A DNA stretch of 64,000 bases from Rhizobiales bacterium NRL2 (GCA_001664005.1 CP016093.1:1929001-1993000), one strand, 5' to 3'. Shown: positions 43,655 through 52,589, counted from the stretch's first letter. Notes: generated by a model not told the origin, from the letters alone. Numbers and translations are program-made.

Positions 43655-45994
43655 TCAGGCGCACTTCGAATGGCCGCAGGAAAGGCACGTGTCGCAGCCC
43701 TCCATGCGCGCCAGACTGGCCTCGCCGCAGCGCGGGCACTGGCGCATGGCGGCGGGCGTGTTCGGCTCGCCCACGGCGATGGTCTTCGCCTGGGCCTCCA
43801 GCTCGGGCCGCTTCGGATCGGCCATGAAGCCGATGGAGATCATGTGCTTCTCGATCACCTCGCCGATGGCGGCCAGCATGGAGGGCACGTAGCGGCCCTT
43901 GATCCAGGCGCCGCCGCGCGGGTCGAAAACCGCCTTGAGTTCCTCGACGACGAAGCTGACATCGCCGCCGCGGCGGAAGACCGCGGAGATCATCCGCGTC
44001 AGCGCCACCGTCCAGGCGAAATGCTCGACATTCTTGGAATTGACGAAGATCTCGAAGGGCCGCCGGCGGCCATCCTGGATGATGTCGTTCAGCGTGATGT
44101 AGATGGCGTGGTCGCTTTCCGGCCAGTTCAGCTTGTAGGTCTGGCCGGGCAGCACGCCGGGCCGGTCCAGCGGCTGCGTCATGTAGACGACGCCGCCGGA
44201 CTCGTAGGGATCCTTCGCCTTCGGTTGCGGCTTCGCCGCCTCGGCCCGCGGCGCCAGCGGCAGTTCGGCCTGCTCGTCCGCCGCCTTGTCCGTTTCCTTC
44301 TTTTTCACCGACAGAACGGCGCCGGTGACCTCGTTCGGACGGTAGGTCGTGCAGCCCTTGCAACCGCTCTCGTAGGCCAGCAGGTAGATGTCCTTGAAAT
44401 CCTCGAAGCCGATCTCTTCGGGGCAGTTGATGGTCTTGGAGATCGATGCGTCGATGTACTTCTGGACCGCGGCCTGCATGGCGACATGCTCGGCCGGGCT
44501 GAGCGACTGGGCGTCGACGAAGTAGTCCGGCAGAGGCCGGTCGCCGTGCATGCGCCGCCAGAGCCGGAAGGCGTAGTCGGTCACCTCCTCCTCCCGCCTG
44601 GAGCCATCGGGCATGAGAACGGCGCGGTTGTAGGCGAAGCTGAACACGGGCTCGAGCCCCGAGGAGATGTTGTCGGCGAACAGGGAGATGGTGCCCGTGG
44701 GCGCGATCGATGTGACCAGCGCATTGCGCACCCCGTCGCGCGCGATCGCCTCCCGGACGTCGGCGTCCAGTTCCCCGATGCTCTCTCCCGCCAGATAGCG
44801 GTCCCGGTCGAACAGGGGGAACGGACCTTTTTCCCGCGCCAGTTCGGCGGACGCGAGATAGGCGTGGCGGCGGATCGCGGCCATCCACCGCTCCGTCATC
44901 GCCACGGCTTCCTCGGAGCCATAGCGCGCGCGGCACATGATCAGTGCGTCGGCGAGGCCGGTGACGCCCAGGCCGATGCGGCGCTTGGCCTGCGCCTCCT
45001 TCTGCTGTTCCTCCAGCGGGAAATTGGAGACGTCGGTGACGTTGTCCATCATCCGCACCGCCACCGGCACCAGTTCCGCCAGCCGGTCCTCGTCCAGCCG
45101 GGCGTCGTCGGTGAAGGGGTCGACGACCAGCGCGGCGAGGTTGATCGAGCCCAGCAGACACGCGCCGTAGGGCGGCAGCGGCTGCTCCCCGCAGGGATTG
45201 GTCGCCGCGATTTCCTCGCAGTAGTGCAGGTTGTTGCGCTGGTTGATGCGGTCGATGAAGATCACGCCCGGTTCGGCATAGGCGTAGGTCGCGCGCATGA
45301 TGCGGTCCCAGAGATCGCGGGCGCGCAGCGAGCGGTAGGTCCGCCCGCCGAAGGTCAGTTCCCAGCTGTCGTCGGCCTTGACCGCCTCCATGAAGGCATC
45401 GGTCACCAGCACCGACAGGTTGAACATGCGCAGCCGGCCCGGATCCTCCTTGGCGGCGATGAAGGCTTCGATGTCGGGGTGATCGCAGCGCATGGTGGCC
45501 ATCATCGCGCCGCGTCGGTGGCCGGCGGACATGATGGTCCGGCACATGGCGTCCCAGACATCCATGAAGCTGAGCGGCCCCGAGGCGTCGGCTCCGACGC
45601 CTTTCACCGGCGCGCCCTTCGGCCGGAGCGTGGAGAAGTCGTAGCCGATGCCGCCGCCCGCCTGCATGGTCAGCGCGGCTTCCTTCAGATGTTCGAAGAT
45701 GCCGGCCATGTCGTCGGGGACTGTCCCCATGACGAAGCAGTTGAACAGCGTCACCCGCCGCGAGGCGCCGGCTCCGGCGATGATCCGGCCTGCGGGAATG
45801 AAGCGGAAATCCTCGAGCGCGCGGTAGAAGGTCTCCTCCCAACGCGCCGCGTCGGCGCCCTCCACCGAGGCGAGCGCCTTCGCGATCCGGCGCCAGCTGT
45901 CTTCCAGGGTCTGGTCGACCGGCTGCCCGTCCGGGCCCTTCAGGCGGTATTTCATGTCCCAGATCTGCTGGGAAAGGGGAGCGATCGCGTTCAT
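43655..45994 (-). CDS. nrdJ: Adenosylcobalamin-dependent ribonucleotide reductase
   Basis: A 779-residue class II reductase that makes deoxyribonucleotides using adenosylcobalamin instead of oxygen-dependent radicals. The active-site cysteines are in FNCFVMGTV (Cys86) and ATNPCGEQPLPPYGACLLGS (Cys268), with the LLGSINLAAL strand after it. The C-terminus has a two-pair zinc-type cysteine motif (CPRCG and CDTCLSCG) typical of the NrdJ/Z branch. ATG 45994 follows GGAAAG. A clear promoter lies 36-64 bases upstream. No B12-riboswitch sequence was seen. Confidence 0.96.
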   Translation of the reverse strand: MNAIAPLSQQIWDMKYRLKGPDGQPVDQTLEDSWRRIAKALASVEGADAARWEETFYRALEDFRFIPAGRIIAGAGASRRVTLFNCFVMGTVPDDMAGIFEHLKEAALTMQAGGGIGYDFSTLRPKGAPVKGVGADASGPLSFMDVWDAMCRTIMSAGHRRGAMMATMRCDHPDIEAFIAAKEDPGRLRMFNLSVLVTDAFMEAVKADDSWELTFGGRTYRSLRARDLWDRIMRATYAYAEPGVIFIDRINQRNNLHYCEEIAATNPCGEQPLPPYGACLLGSINLAALVVDPFTDDARLDEDRLAELVPVAVRMMDNVTDVSNFPLEEQQKEAQAKRRIGLGVTGLADALIMCRARYGSEEAVAMTERWMAAIRRHAYLASAELAREKGPFPLFDRDRYLAGESIGELDADVREAIARDGVRNALVTSIAPTGTISLFADNISSGLEPVFSFAYNRAVLMPDGSRREEEVTDYAFRLWRRMHGDRPLPDYFVDAQSLSPAEHVAMQAAVQKYIDASISKTINCPEEIGFEDFKDIYLLAYESGCKGCTTYRPNEVTGAVLSVKKKETDKAADEQAELPLAPRAEAAKPQPKAKDPYESGGVVYMTQPLDRPGVLPGQTYKLNWPESDHAIYITLNDIIQDGRRRPFEIFVNSKNVEHFAWTVALTRMISAVFRRGGDVSFVVEELKAVFDPRGGAWIKGRYVPSMLAAIGEVIEKHMISIGFMADPKRPELEAQAKTIAVGEPNTPAAMRQCPRCGEASLARMEGCDTCLSCGHSKCA

Positions 45995-46029
45995 CTTCGG
46001 CTTTCCGCGGCGGGATTGGAGGACACGGG

Positions 46030-46058
46030 ATCATAGGCCATGCGTTGCCGCCAATCAA
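46030..46058 (-). promoter_or_regulatory. Predicted sigma-70 type promoter of nrdJ
   Basis: Read on the minus strand, TTGATT (46058-46053) and TATGAT (46035-46030) are 17 bases apart. They match consensus at four and five of six positions. A perfect 12-base palindrome, CACCGATCGGTG, lies further upstream at 46092-46103 and may be an operator. Confidence 0.6.
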
Positions 46059-46164
46059 CGAAGCGTTCTCTTTATGTTTACGGCATTCGCCCACCGATCG
46101 GTGAACAGGCCGAGTGGGCGGTCACGCCGTTCTCCATCCATATATCCACCGCTGTGGACGAATT

Positions 46165-46875
46165 TCAGCCCCCGGCTTCGAGTTTCCGGGTTCCGCCTTC
46201 GATGGCCGCCTCCAGACGCTGCATGAAATCCTTGCGTTCCAGGCCGGGCGGGATGGGCTCCATGTATTCCAGCACGATCTCGCCGGGCCACTTCATGAAG
46301 CCCTTGCGTGCCCAGTGACTACCCGAATTGAGGGCTACCGGGATCACGGGCAGGCCGAGGTCGCGGTAGAGGGCGGCGACACCGGGCAGATAGCGGCGCG
46401 TCTCGCCCGGCATCACCCGGGTTCCCTCAGGAAAGATGATCAGGTGACGGGCGTCGTCGCGGGCCCGGCGGGCGTGGCGCAGCATGTCCTTCAGGGCCGC
46501 CGCACCCGCCCCGCGGTCGATGGGGATCTGGCGCGTGTGGCGGCAATACCAGCCATAGACCGGCACTCGCAGCAGTTCGCGTTTCATCACGATGGCGGGG
46601 TCGTCGACCTCGATATGCCAGATGATGGTGTCCCACATGGACTGGTGCTTGACCGCCAGGATCGCCGGCGCGGGCAGCAGGTTCTCCCGACCCCGCACGC
46701 TCCAGCGCGTTCCCACCAGCCAGCGCAGACCCCAGTTCAGTCCCATCGCCCAGATGCGCTGGCCCCGCATCACCGCCTGACGCGGCAGCAGCAGGCCGGG
46801 CAGGAAGGCGACGTTCATCACCGCCGACCAGAGCCAGAACCAGATGGTGAACAGGAGTGCGCGGATGACGGTCAT
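46165..46875 (-). CDS. plsC: 1-acyl-sn-glycerol-3-phosphate acyltransferase
   Basis: A 236-residue membrane-bound acyltransferase that converts lysophosphatidic acid to phosphatidic acid. It has an N-terminal hydrophobic anchor (LLFTIWFWLWSAVMNVAFL) and the catalytic HQSMWD box at 77-82, matching the H-x4-D rule. The second box FPEGTR is at 148-153. ATG 46875 overlaps the stop of ydcF as ATGA. It is the last gene of the leftward ftsE-ftsX-ydcF-plsC run. Confidence 0.93.
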   Translation of the reverse strand: MTVIRALLFTIWFWLWSAVMNVAFLPGLLLPRQAVMRGQRIWAMGLNWGLRWLVGTRWSVRGRENLLPAPAILAVKHQSMWDTIIWHIEVDDPAIVMKRELLRVPVYGWYCRHTRQIPIDRGAGAAALKDMLRHARRARDDARHLIIFPEGTRVMPGETRRYLPGVAALYRDLGLPVIPVALNSGSHWARKGFMKWPGEIVLEYMEPIPPGLERKDFMQRLEAAIEGGTRKLEAGG

Positions 46876-47474
46876 CGGAAGCGCAGGTCGCCGATGTCGG
46901 CCGTCAGCCGGGCGCGAACGAGACTGAAGAGATACTTGTGATACTCCAGAGCGATGCGCCGCCGCGTGGGCGAGTTCCACCACCAGCGCTCCGGATTGTC
47001 CTCGCCGGCGCGGGTGGGCAGCGGCTCCAGGCGTACGTCTGCCATTACCCGGCGCATCTCCACTAGGCTGCGCGGCATGTGGTAGGCGGCTGTCACCACC
47101 ACCAGGGAGGAGATGTTGTTGCGCCGGACCCAGCGCGCCGTCTCCTCGGCATTGCCGACCGTGTCCTTGGCCCGACGGTCGAGTTCGATGCAGCAGTCGA
47201 AGAGCGCCTCGTCGGTGGAGAAGGCGGCGGCGATCTCGGATTTCGCCGTGCCGTCGCCCACGCCGGTGATCAGCATGCGCGCGTCCGGATAGCGCTTCAG
47301 CAGCTCCAGCCCCCCCGAGATGCGTCCGGCCGAACCGGTGAGCACGACGATGCCCTCGGCGGGTCCGGGACTGGTGGGAATGCTGTAGACCCGCCAGGCG
47401 AAACCCAGCAGCCCGCCGAGCCAGAGCGCGACGAGGCACAGGAGCAGCCGGATCACGACACCCGAACGGCTCAC
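46872..47474 (-). CDS. YdcF-family protein
   Basis: A 200-residue protein with one N-terminal membrane helix (VVIRLLLCLVALWLGGLLGF) and a DUF218/YdcF domain, seen in GIVVLTGSAGRISGGLELL, ARMLITGVGDG and VVVTAAYHMPRSLVEMRR. The domain is thought to bind nucleotides or act in envelope metabolism. The start is a GTG at 47474 that overlaps the ftsX stop as GTGA and follows GAGGAA. This arrangement with ftsEX is common in alphaproteobacteria. Confidence 0.88.
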   Translation of the reverse strand: MSRSGVVIRLLLCLVALWLGGLLGFAWRVYSIPTSPGPAEGIVVLTGSAGRISGGLELLKRYPDARMLITGVGDGTAKSEIAAAFSTDEALFDCCIELDRRAKDTVGNAEETARWVRRNNISSLVVVTAAYHMPRSLVEMRRVMADVRLEPLPTRAGEDNPERWWWNSPTRRRIALEYHKYLFSLVRARLTADIGDLRFR

Positions 47475-48337
47475 CAGCGTTTCCTCAGCATGCCCATGAC
47501 CGTATAGCGCGCCGTCAGCGTGGCGACGAGGGCGATGATGACGGGCAGAACCGCCATGGCGATCCAGCCGGACGCCATCGGACTCAGGCCTTGAAGCAGT
47601 TCCGAACTCTCCAGACGTGCGGCGCCGACGCCGAAGCCGATGACGATCAGGCCGGGGATGACGCCGCCCAGACCGCCGGCCAGGCCCTGCCACATGGCGT
47701 GACGCTGGAAGCGGCGCGCGATATAGGTCTCGTCGGCGCCGATCAGGCGCAGCAGTTCCACCGTGTCCTGCTGCGCCGAAAGCGAGGCGCGGGTCGCGAA
47801 AATGGTGACAAGAACGATCACGGCGATGGCGATCAGCGCCAGCGCGCCGGCGACGAGACCCGCCATGCCGGCGAGCTGTTGCAGTGGTTTCAGCCAGCTC
47901 TCCGAACGGTCGACGACGATGCCTTCGCGGCCCGCCAGGCGCGCCGCCACGACGCGCGCCGCCGTGGGCGCGGTCAGCCGCACCTCGATCAGCAGCGGCA
48001 GGGGCAGGGCGTTGTCCGTACCCGCCCGGTCCGCGTCGCCGATCCACGGCGCCAGCAGTTCCGCGACCGCGCGGCGGGGCAGGGCTTCGACTTCCAGCAC
48101 CTCGGGCATGGCGCCCAGTTCCCGCACCAGTTCCCTCGCCGTGCCCTCGGCGCCCGGCGCGCCGGTCACGCGCACGGTCAGCCGGTCGCCGCCCAGATCG
48201 CCCCAGGAGGCCGTCAGCGCCGCCAGCGAGAACGCCGCGCCGATGGCGATGGCGACCACGAAGGACAGCGCCGCGATGATCCACGGCATGAAACGGCTCG
48301 ACGGATCGCGCTCGAGGGCGAGTTCCCGGCCGCTCAT
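47471..48337 (-). CDS. ftsX: Cell division protein FtsX
   Basis: A 288-residue membrane protein that with FtsE forms the divisome ABC complex which controls peptidoglycan hydrolases at the septum. It has four membrane helices: one near the N-terminus (MPWIIAALSFVVAIAIGAAF), then a periplasmic domain, and three in the last 140 residues. ELLRLIGADETYIARRFQ is the typical FtsX coupling segment. Its start overlaps the ftsE stop by ATGA and its stop overlaps ydcF by GTGA. Confidence 0.93.
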   Translation of the reverse strand: MSGRELALERDPSSRFMPWIIAALSFVVAIAIGAAFSLAALTASWGDLGGDRLTVRVTGAPGAEGTARELVRELGAMPEVLEVEALPRRAVAELLAPWIGDADRAGTDNALPLPLLIEVRLTAPTAARVVAARLAGREGIVVDRSESWLKPLQQLAGMAGLVAGALALIAIAVIVLVTIFATRASLSAQQDTVELLRLIGADETYIARRFQRHAMWQGLAGGLGGVIPGLIVIGFGVGAARLESSELLQGLSPMASGWIAMAVLPVIIALVATLTARYTVMGMLRKRW

Positions 48338-49050
48338 GCGGGCGCCGCCGCAGCCTGGTCGGCGACAAGTCTTCCGTCCTCCAGGCGCAGCACCGGATAG
48401 GCGAACCGCGTCGGCAGCGCCGGGTCGTGTGTGGCGATGAGGACCGTGGTGCCGAGACCGTTCAGCTTGACGAACAGCGTCATCAGCCGCTCGCCCATCT
48501 CCCGGTCGACATTGCCCGTCGGCTCGTCGGCCAGCAGCAGGCGGGGACCGCCGATGACGGCACGGGCGATGGCGACGCGTTGCTTCTCGCCGCCCGAGAG
48601 TGTCGGCGGGCGCGCATCCGTCTTGTCGGTCAAGCCGACCCAGGCCATCATTTCGGCGACATAGTTGCGGATGTCGGCGGCCGGCAGCCGGCCGGCCAGG
48701 CGCAGCGGAAGGGCGACGTTCTCGGCCGCGCTCAGGTGATCCAGCAGGCGGAAATCCTGGAACACCACGCCGACGCGCCGGCGCATGGCCGGCACCTGGC
48801 GGCGCGGCACCTCGTTGACGTCCTTGCCGAACATGGCCATCAGGCCCCGGCTTGGCCGCTGCGAGAGATGCAGCAGGCTGAGCAGCGAGGACTTCCCGGC
48901 ACCGGAACGGCCGGTGAGAAAATGGAAGGAGCCCGGCGCGAGGTCGAGGTCGAGCCCGCGCAGCACTTCGGGCCCGCTGCCGTAGCGCAATCCGACATTG
49001 CGCAGCGTCACCAGGGGGGAAGCTGCCGATCTTTCATCGCCGTTGGTCAC
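48334..49050 (-). CDS. ftsE: Cell division ATP-binding protein FtsE
   Basis: A 238-residue ABC ATPase partner of FtsX. Motifs are Walker A TGRSGAGKSSLLSLL, signature LSGGEKQRVAIARA and Walker B LLLADEPTGNVD. I chose the GTG at 49050 (residues VTNGDERSAASPLVTL): the longer frame from TTG 49128 would run across the whole divergent promoter region and adds a basic, unconserved stretch. It diverges from the zinc-ribbon gene, with 101 bases between starts. The group FtsEX, zinc-ribbon protein and CpdR is a known alphaproteobacterial arrangement. Confidence 0.92.
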   Translation of the reverse strand: MTNGDERSAASPLVTLRNVGLRYGSGPEVLRGLDLDLAPGSFHFLTGRSGAGKSSLLSLLHLSQRPSRGLMAMFGKDVNEVPRRQVPAMRRRVGVVFQDFRLLDHLSAAENVALPLRLAGRLPAADIRNYVAEMMAWVGLTDKTDARPPTLSGGEKQRVAIARAVIGGPRLLLADEPTGNVDREMGERLMTLFVKLNGLGTTVLIATHDPALPTRFAYPVLRLEDGRLVADQAAAAPA

Positions 49051-49151
49051 GTCCGCCCCGCATTGCCGCCGCCTTGAACGGCTTTTGATAAGCTGCCTAT
49101 ATGGCTTCCGATGTTCGATAATCGACAAAGACTCAGCGGATCAATGCCTGA

Positions 49152-50000
49152 ATGATGCTGACCTGTCCCTCCTGCGGGGCCCGGTTCCGGGTAAAACCAG
49201 AAATGTTCGCCGCGGGCCCGCGGCTGGTGCGGTGCGCGCGCTGCAGGCACGAATGGCGGGGCCGGCCCGATCCGGACAGCGAAGCTGAGGATGCGGCGTC
49301 TGCCGCGCCTGTCGCCGTCGACGAAGCACCTGAAGCGGACGCAGCGGCCGAATCGCCGCCGCCGGCGGAAGCGGACGCGGCAGCGGAAGACGCGGTTGCC
49401 GAAGATGACGGCGAGGACGCCGGCGATGACGGGCCGGCGGAGGATTTCGGGGGCGCCGAGGCGGAACCGGCGTCCGGACGGCGGGAACCGGTCTTCGACA
49501 CCATCCCCGGCGCCGCGCGGCCGGCGGACGATGATTTTCGACCTGCCGAAAGGACGGAGAAGCGGCGGACGCCAGCCTGGGTCTGGGGCGGATGGGCGCT
49601 GATCCTTGCGGTACTGGTCTTCACGGCGCTTGCACTGGCCTTTCTCAGGGATCCGATCGTGAACGCGTGGCCGCCGTCGGCGCGGCTTTTCGACCGGATC
49701 GACCGCGTGAGCCGCGCGGAAGCGGTTCAGCCGGTGAGTCTGGTGATCGAGAGTTCCCGCCTGACCGGCGGGCAGATGGAACTCGGCATCCGCCTGATCA
49801 ACGGCACGGCGGAGCCGCAACCGCTGCCGATCGCCGTCATCCATCTGCTGGATGCGGCGGGCGAACTGGTAAAGACGGAACGCATCCGCCTTGACGACGA
49901 TCCGCTGGCGCCGAAGGAAAGCCGTACCATGCGCCTGCTGCTGGAAGACCTTCCCGAGGGGCTGCAAAAGGTGCGCGCGGACACGGAAACGGCGGAATGA
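49152..50000 (+). CDS. MJ0042-type zinc-ribbon membrane protein
   Basis: A 282-residue protein. The N-terminus is a zinc ribbon with CPSC (Cys5, Cys8) and CARC (Cys28, Cys31), the MJ0042/zinc_ribbon_5 motif. An acidic linker of about 100 residues rich in Ala, Glu and Asp follows, then a single membrane helix at about 143-164 (WVWGGWALILAVLVFTALAL) and a beta-rich outer domain. Family function is unknown. Two adjacent ATGs (49152 and 49155) can start it. It precedes the CpdR-like gene and diverges from ftsE. Confidence 0.88.
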   Translation: MMLTCPSCGARFRVKPEMFAAGPRLVRCARCRHEWRGRPDPDSEAEDAASAAPVAVDEAPEADAAAESPPPAEADAAAEDAVAEDDGEDAGDDGPAEDFGGAEAEPASGRREPVFDTIPGAARPADDDFRPAERTEKRRTPAWVWGGWALILAVLVFTALALAFLRDPIVNAWPPSARLFDRIDRVSRAEAVQPVSLVIESSRLTGGQMELGIRLINGTAEPQPLPIAVIHLLDAAGELVKTERIRLDDDPLAPKESRTMRLLLEDLPEGLQKVRADTETAE

Positions 50001-50069
50001 CGTCCGGGATTGTCTGTTTTCCGATCCGAGGTCATCTTTTGTTAGGTAGTTGAGCCGGAACCTGAACCG

Positions 50070-50429
50070 ATGTCCCGGATACTGGTCGCAGATGACGAAC
50101 CCGACATTCGCGACGTGATACAGCGCGCCCTCAAGGCGGCCGGTCACGATGTGACGGCCGTGGCCGACGGCGCTGCGGCGCTGCAGAAGCTGGGCGAGCA
50201 GCGTTTCGACCTGCTGCTGACCGACATCGTCATGCCCATCATGGACGGCGTGGCCCTGGCGCTGAAGGTCGGCAAGGAACATCCGGATGTCCGTATTCTG
50301 ATGATGACCGGCTACGCCGATCAGCGCGACCGCGCCTACAACCTCGACAGCCTGATCGAGGATATCGTGGTCAAGCCCTTCACCGTCGACGAAATCGTGC
50401 TCAAGGTGCAGGAAGCCCTGTCGGACTGA
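50070..50429 (+). CDS. cpdR: CpdR-like single-domain response regulator
   Basis: A 119-residue receiver domain without an output domain. The phospho-acceptor is Asp52 in LLLTDIVMPIMDG, with acidic Asp8-Asp9, Thr80 and Lys102 completing the usual site. In Caulobacter, unphosphorylated CpdR localises ClpXP and controls CtrA degradation and cell-cycle progress; the motif series and neighbourhood fit that assignment, but a general CheY-like role is not excluded. ATG 50070 lies 69 bases after the zinc-ribbon gene. Confidence 0.82.
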   Translation: MSRILVADDEPDIRDVIQRALKAAGHDVTAVADGAAALQKLGEQRFDLLLTDIVMPIMDGVALALKVGKEHPDVRILMMTGYADQRDRAYNLDSLIEDIVVKPFTVDEIVLKVQEALSD

Positions 50430-50439
50430 GCGTCCGCGG

Positions 50440-50730
50440 TCAGGCTTCGGTGGCCGGCGCGCTCGGCGCCGCGGACGGATTTCCTGCGAACAGTTGCTCG
50501 CAGCGCGCCTCGGCCTGATCCTCGGCCTGCGGGACGGCGGCGGCGGTGCGCAGGACGATCGAGCGCGTCAGGGCCTCGACGCAATGCCGTTCGGCCAGTT
50601 CCAGTGCCAGCATCGCGTCGGAAGGGCGTTCCGGCGGGGCGAGCGGAATGCCGGAGGCGCCCGCGCCGAGCAGGCCACAGAATGCGACTGCCGTCACAAT
50701 ACGCACCGCGGTGAATGTGATCCTGTTCAC
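50440..50730 (-). CDS. Small secreted hypothetical protein
   Basis: A 96-residue protein starting with GTG at 50730 after GGAAG. It has a signal peptide (NRITFTAVRIVTAVAFCGLLGAGASG) and two cysteines in the mature part (HCVEAL and RCEQLF) spaced to form one disulfide. No known family was recognised. It is convergent with the CpdR-like gene (10-base gap) and divergent from the peptidase gene. The longer frame upstream is arginine-rich and was not used. Confidence 0.55.
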   Translation of the reverse strand: MNRITFTAVRIVTAVAFCGLLGAGASGIPLAPPERPSDAMLALELAERHCVEALTRSIVLRTAAAVPQAEDQAEARCEQLFAGNPSAAPSAPATEA

Positions 50731-50873
50731 GTTCGGGCTTCCGTCCCTGGGTTGACGCCTTATCGGAGCACCTCTCGCAACCATCGCGCCATGCGGTGAA
50801 AGCGGATGGCCACGGGAAGCCGCAGAATATAGTGTCCGCAGCGGTTCCATTTCCGGAGTTCGTTCACCACGCC

Positions 50874-51836
50874 ATGATCGACAAGTCCAGCAGGCGGACC
50901 CTCTATCCGCGCATCGAGCCATTCGACCAGGGGCGCCTTTCCGTTTCGGACCTGCACACGCTGCACTACGAGCAGTGCGGCAATCCCGACGGCAAGCCCG
51001 CCGTGGTGATCCATGGCGGTCCCGGCGGCGGCAAGAAACCGGACGACCGGCGCTATTTCGATCCGCAGAAGTACCGCGTTGTCCTGTTCGACCAGCGCGG
51101 CTGCGGGCAGAGCACGCCCCATGCGGAGCTGACCGAAAACACCACCTGGCGGCTGGTCGAGGATCTGGAGGCGCTGCGAAGCCATCTCGGCATTGAGAAG
51201 TGGCAGGTTTTCGGCGGCTCCTGGGGCAGCGCGCTGGGCCTGGCCTATGCGGAGAGTCATCCGGACAGGGTCAGCGAACTGATCCTGCGCGGCATTTTCA
51301 CCCTGCGCCGTGAGGAACTGCTCTGGTTCTACCAGAAGGGAGCGGACGCGCTGTTCCCCGATCTCTGGGAGAACTATGTCGCCGAGATTCCGGTGGAAGA
51401 GCGCGGCGACATGATCGCCGCCTACTACCGCCGGCTCACATCCGAGGACGAGAGCGTCCGCCTTTCGGCCGCCCGCGCCTGGAGCACCTGGGAAGGCGGA
51501 ACGCTTTCGCTCTACGCCGATCCCGGCCGGGTCGCCGATTTCGCCGATGCGCGCTTCGCCCTCGCCTTCGCCCGGATCGAGTGCCACTACTTCGTCAATG
51601 GCGGCTTCTTCGAGAGCGATGACTGGCTGATTGCCAACGCCGCCCGGATCCGCGGCATTCCCGGCGTGATCGTGCAGGGCCGCTATGACGTGGTGACGCC
51701 GATGATGACGGCCTGGGCGTTGCGCAAAGCCTGGCCGGAGGCCGATTTCCGTGTCGTCCCCGATGCGGGACACGCGGGCAGCGAACCGGGCATCGTCGAC
51801 GAACTGGTGCGCGCGACCGACCGCTTCGCCGGCTGA
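50874..51836 (+). CDS. pip: Proline iminopeptidase
   Basis: A 320-residue alpha/beta hydrolase that removes N-terminal proline from peptides. The oxyanion loop VVIHGGPGGGKKPDD, the FDQRGCGQSTPHAELTENTT segment and the nucleophile elbow FGGSWGSALGLAYAE with Ser116 are the standard Pip signature; the C-terminal DAGHAGSEPG holds the catalytic histidine. Length is normal. ATG 50874 gives the typical N-terminus RRTLYPRIEPF; the upstream in-frame ATG at 50796 would add 26 unlike residues. Confidence 0.94.
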   Translation: MIDKSSRRTLYPRIEPFDQGRLSVSDLHTLHYEQCGNPDGKPAVVIHGGPGGGKKPDDRRYFDPQKYRVVLFDQRGCGQSTPHAELTENTTWRLVEDLEALRSHLGIEKWQVFGGSWGSALGLAYAESHPDRVSELILRGIFTLRREELLWFYQKGADALFPDLWENYVAEIPVEERGDMIAAYYRRLTSEDESVRLSAARAWSTWEGGTLSLYADPGRVADFADARFALAFARIECHYFVNGGFFESDDWLIANAARIRGIPGVIVQGRYDVVTPMMTAWALRKAWPEADFRVVPDAGHAGSEPGIVDELVRATDRFAG

Positions 51837-51838
51837 CC

Positions 51839-52459
51839 TCAGGGCAGGAGGCCGGAGACCAGCACCTCCTGCGTCAGCTTGCGGCGCAACGCGTCCTCGA
51901 AATGATCCAGGCTGTCGACGCCCATGACGAAACCATTGGCGACCTTGCTGGCGTAATAGGCCTCCAGGTTCTCGCGCTGATGGCCGAAGACCAGGCCGTT
52001 GATCTCGATCCCCGCGCCCGCCGCCTGCTCGCGCAGGCGCTCCAGCCCCAGTGAATCGCGGTTGTCGCGGCCGTCGCCGGAGATGTCGATGATCCGCCGG
52101 CCCGGTTTGCCCTCCAGCAGTTCCAGCGCGTCCGACATGCCCCGGGAGATCGCCGTGGCGCCCCTCGGACCGAGCGGGCTCCAGCGTTCGTAGATGTTGG
52201 CGGCGTCGGCCGGCGTGCTCCAGCCGACCACGATTTCCGAGCGGGTGTCGAACTCGACTATGGCGACCATCGTGTCCTTCAACGCCCTGGCCATGAACGG
52301 GTCGCGCAGCACGCGGGCATAGGCGCCGCGCTGCAGGGCAAGCTCGCGGTCGTCGATCGAGTTGGAGCGGTCCACGACAAGCACCAGCCATTCCCGCGCC
52401 TGCGCCGGGCCTGCAACCAGGACGCCGGACAGGATCAGCAGGACCGCCAGCAGGCGCAT
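51839..52459 (-). CDS. DUF1194 von Willebrand-type exported protein
   Basis: A 206-residue protein with a signal peptide (RLLAVLLILSGVLVAGPAQA) and a von Willebrand factor A-like domain. The metal-ion site appears as DRSNS at 30-34, and DISGDGRDN later in the domain fits the second half of that site. Family members are uncharacterised. It is convergent with the iminopeptidase gene, two bases apart. ATG 52459 follows CGAGG; an ATG at 52504 would add a Pro/Arg-rich stretch. The PQQ-dehydrogenase terminator lies upstream of it, so it likely has its own promoter. Confidence 0.84.
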   Translation of the reverse strand: MRLLAVLLILSGVLVAGPAQAREWLVLVVDRSNSIDDRELALQRGAYARVLRDPFMARALKDTMVAIVEFDTRSEIVVGWSTPADAANIYERWSPLGPRGATAISRGMSDALELLEGKPGRRIIDISGDGRDNRDSLGLERLREQAAGAGIEINGLVFGHQRENLEAYYASKVANGFVMGVDSLDHFEDALRRKLTQEVLVSGLLP

Positions 52460-52529
52460 GGCCGGCCTCGGGCGTGTGGTGCACCGGTTGTTCGGGAGCG
52501 GCATTGGCGGGACTCGCGGGTGAACTCGC

Positions 52530-52568
52530 AAAGAACGAGGGGGAGCGGGCGGCGACGCCCGCTCCCCC
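52530..52568 (-). terminator. Intrinsic terminator of PQQ-dehydrogenase gene
   Basis: GGGGGAGCGGGC at 52539-52550 pairs perfectly with GCCCGCTCCCCC at 52557-52568, closed by a G-C pair over a GCGA-type tetraloop. On the minus strand it is followed by TCGTTCTTT. It lies 21 bases after the dehydrogenase stop codon. Confidence 0.8.
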
Positions 52569-52589
52569 GGTTCCTGGCTGGTCCCGTCC

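Noticed and set aside
42381-46094. Extension of the dihaem cytochrome frame to 1237 residues across nrdJ
   Set aside because: Upstream of 43580 the frame runs across nrdJ in another phase and reads as Arg/Gly/His-rich nonsense; the signal peptide at 43580 marks the true start.
45995-46164. Cobalamin riboswitch before nrdJ
   Set aside because: No B12-box sequence or matching stem pattern was found in this 170-base gap; a plain promoter explains it better.
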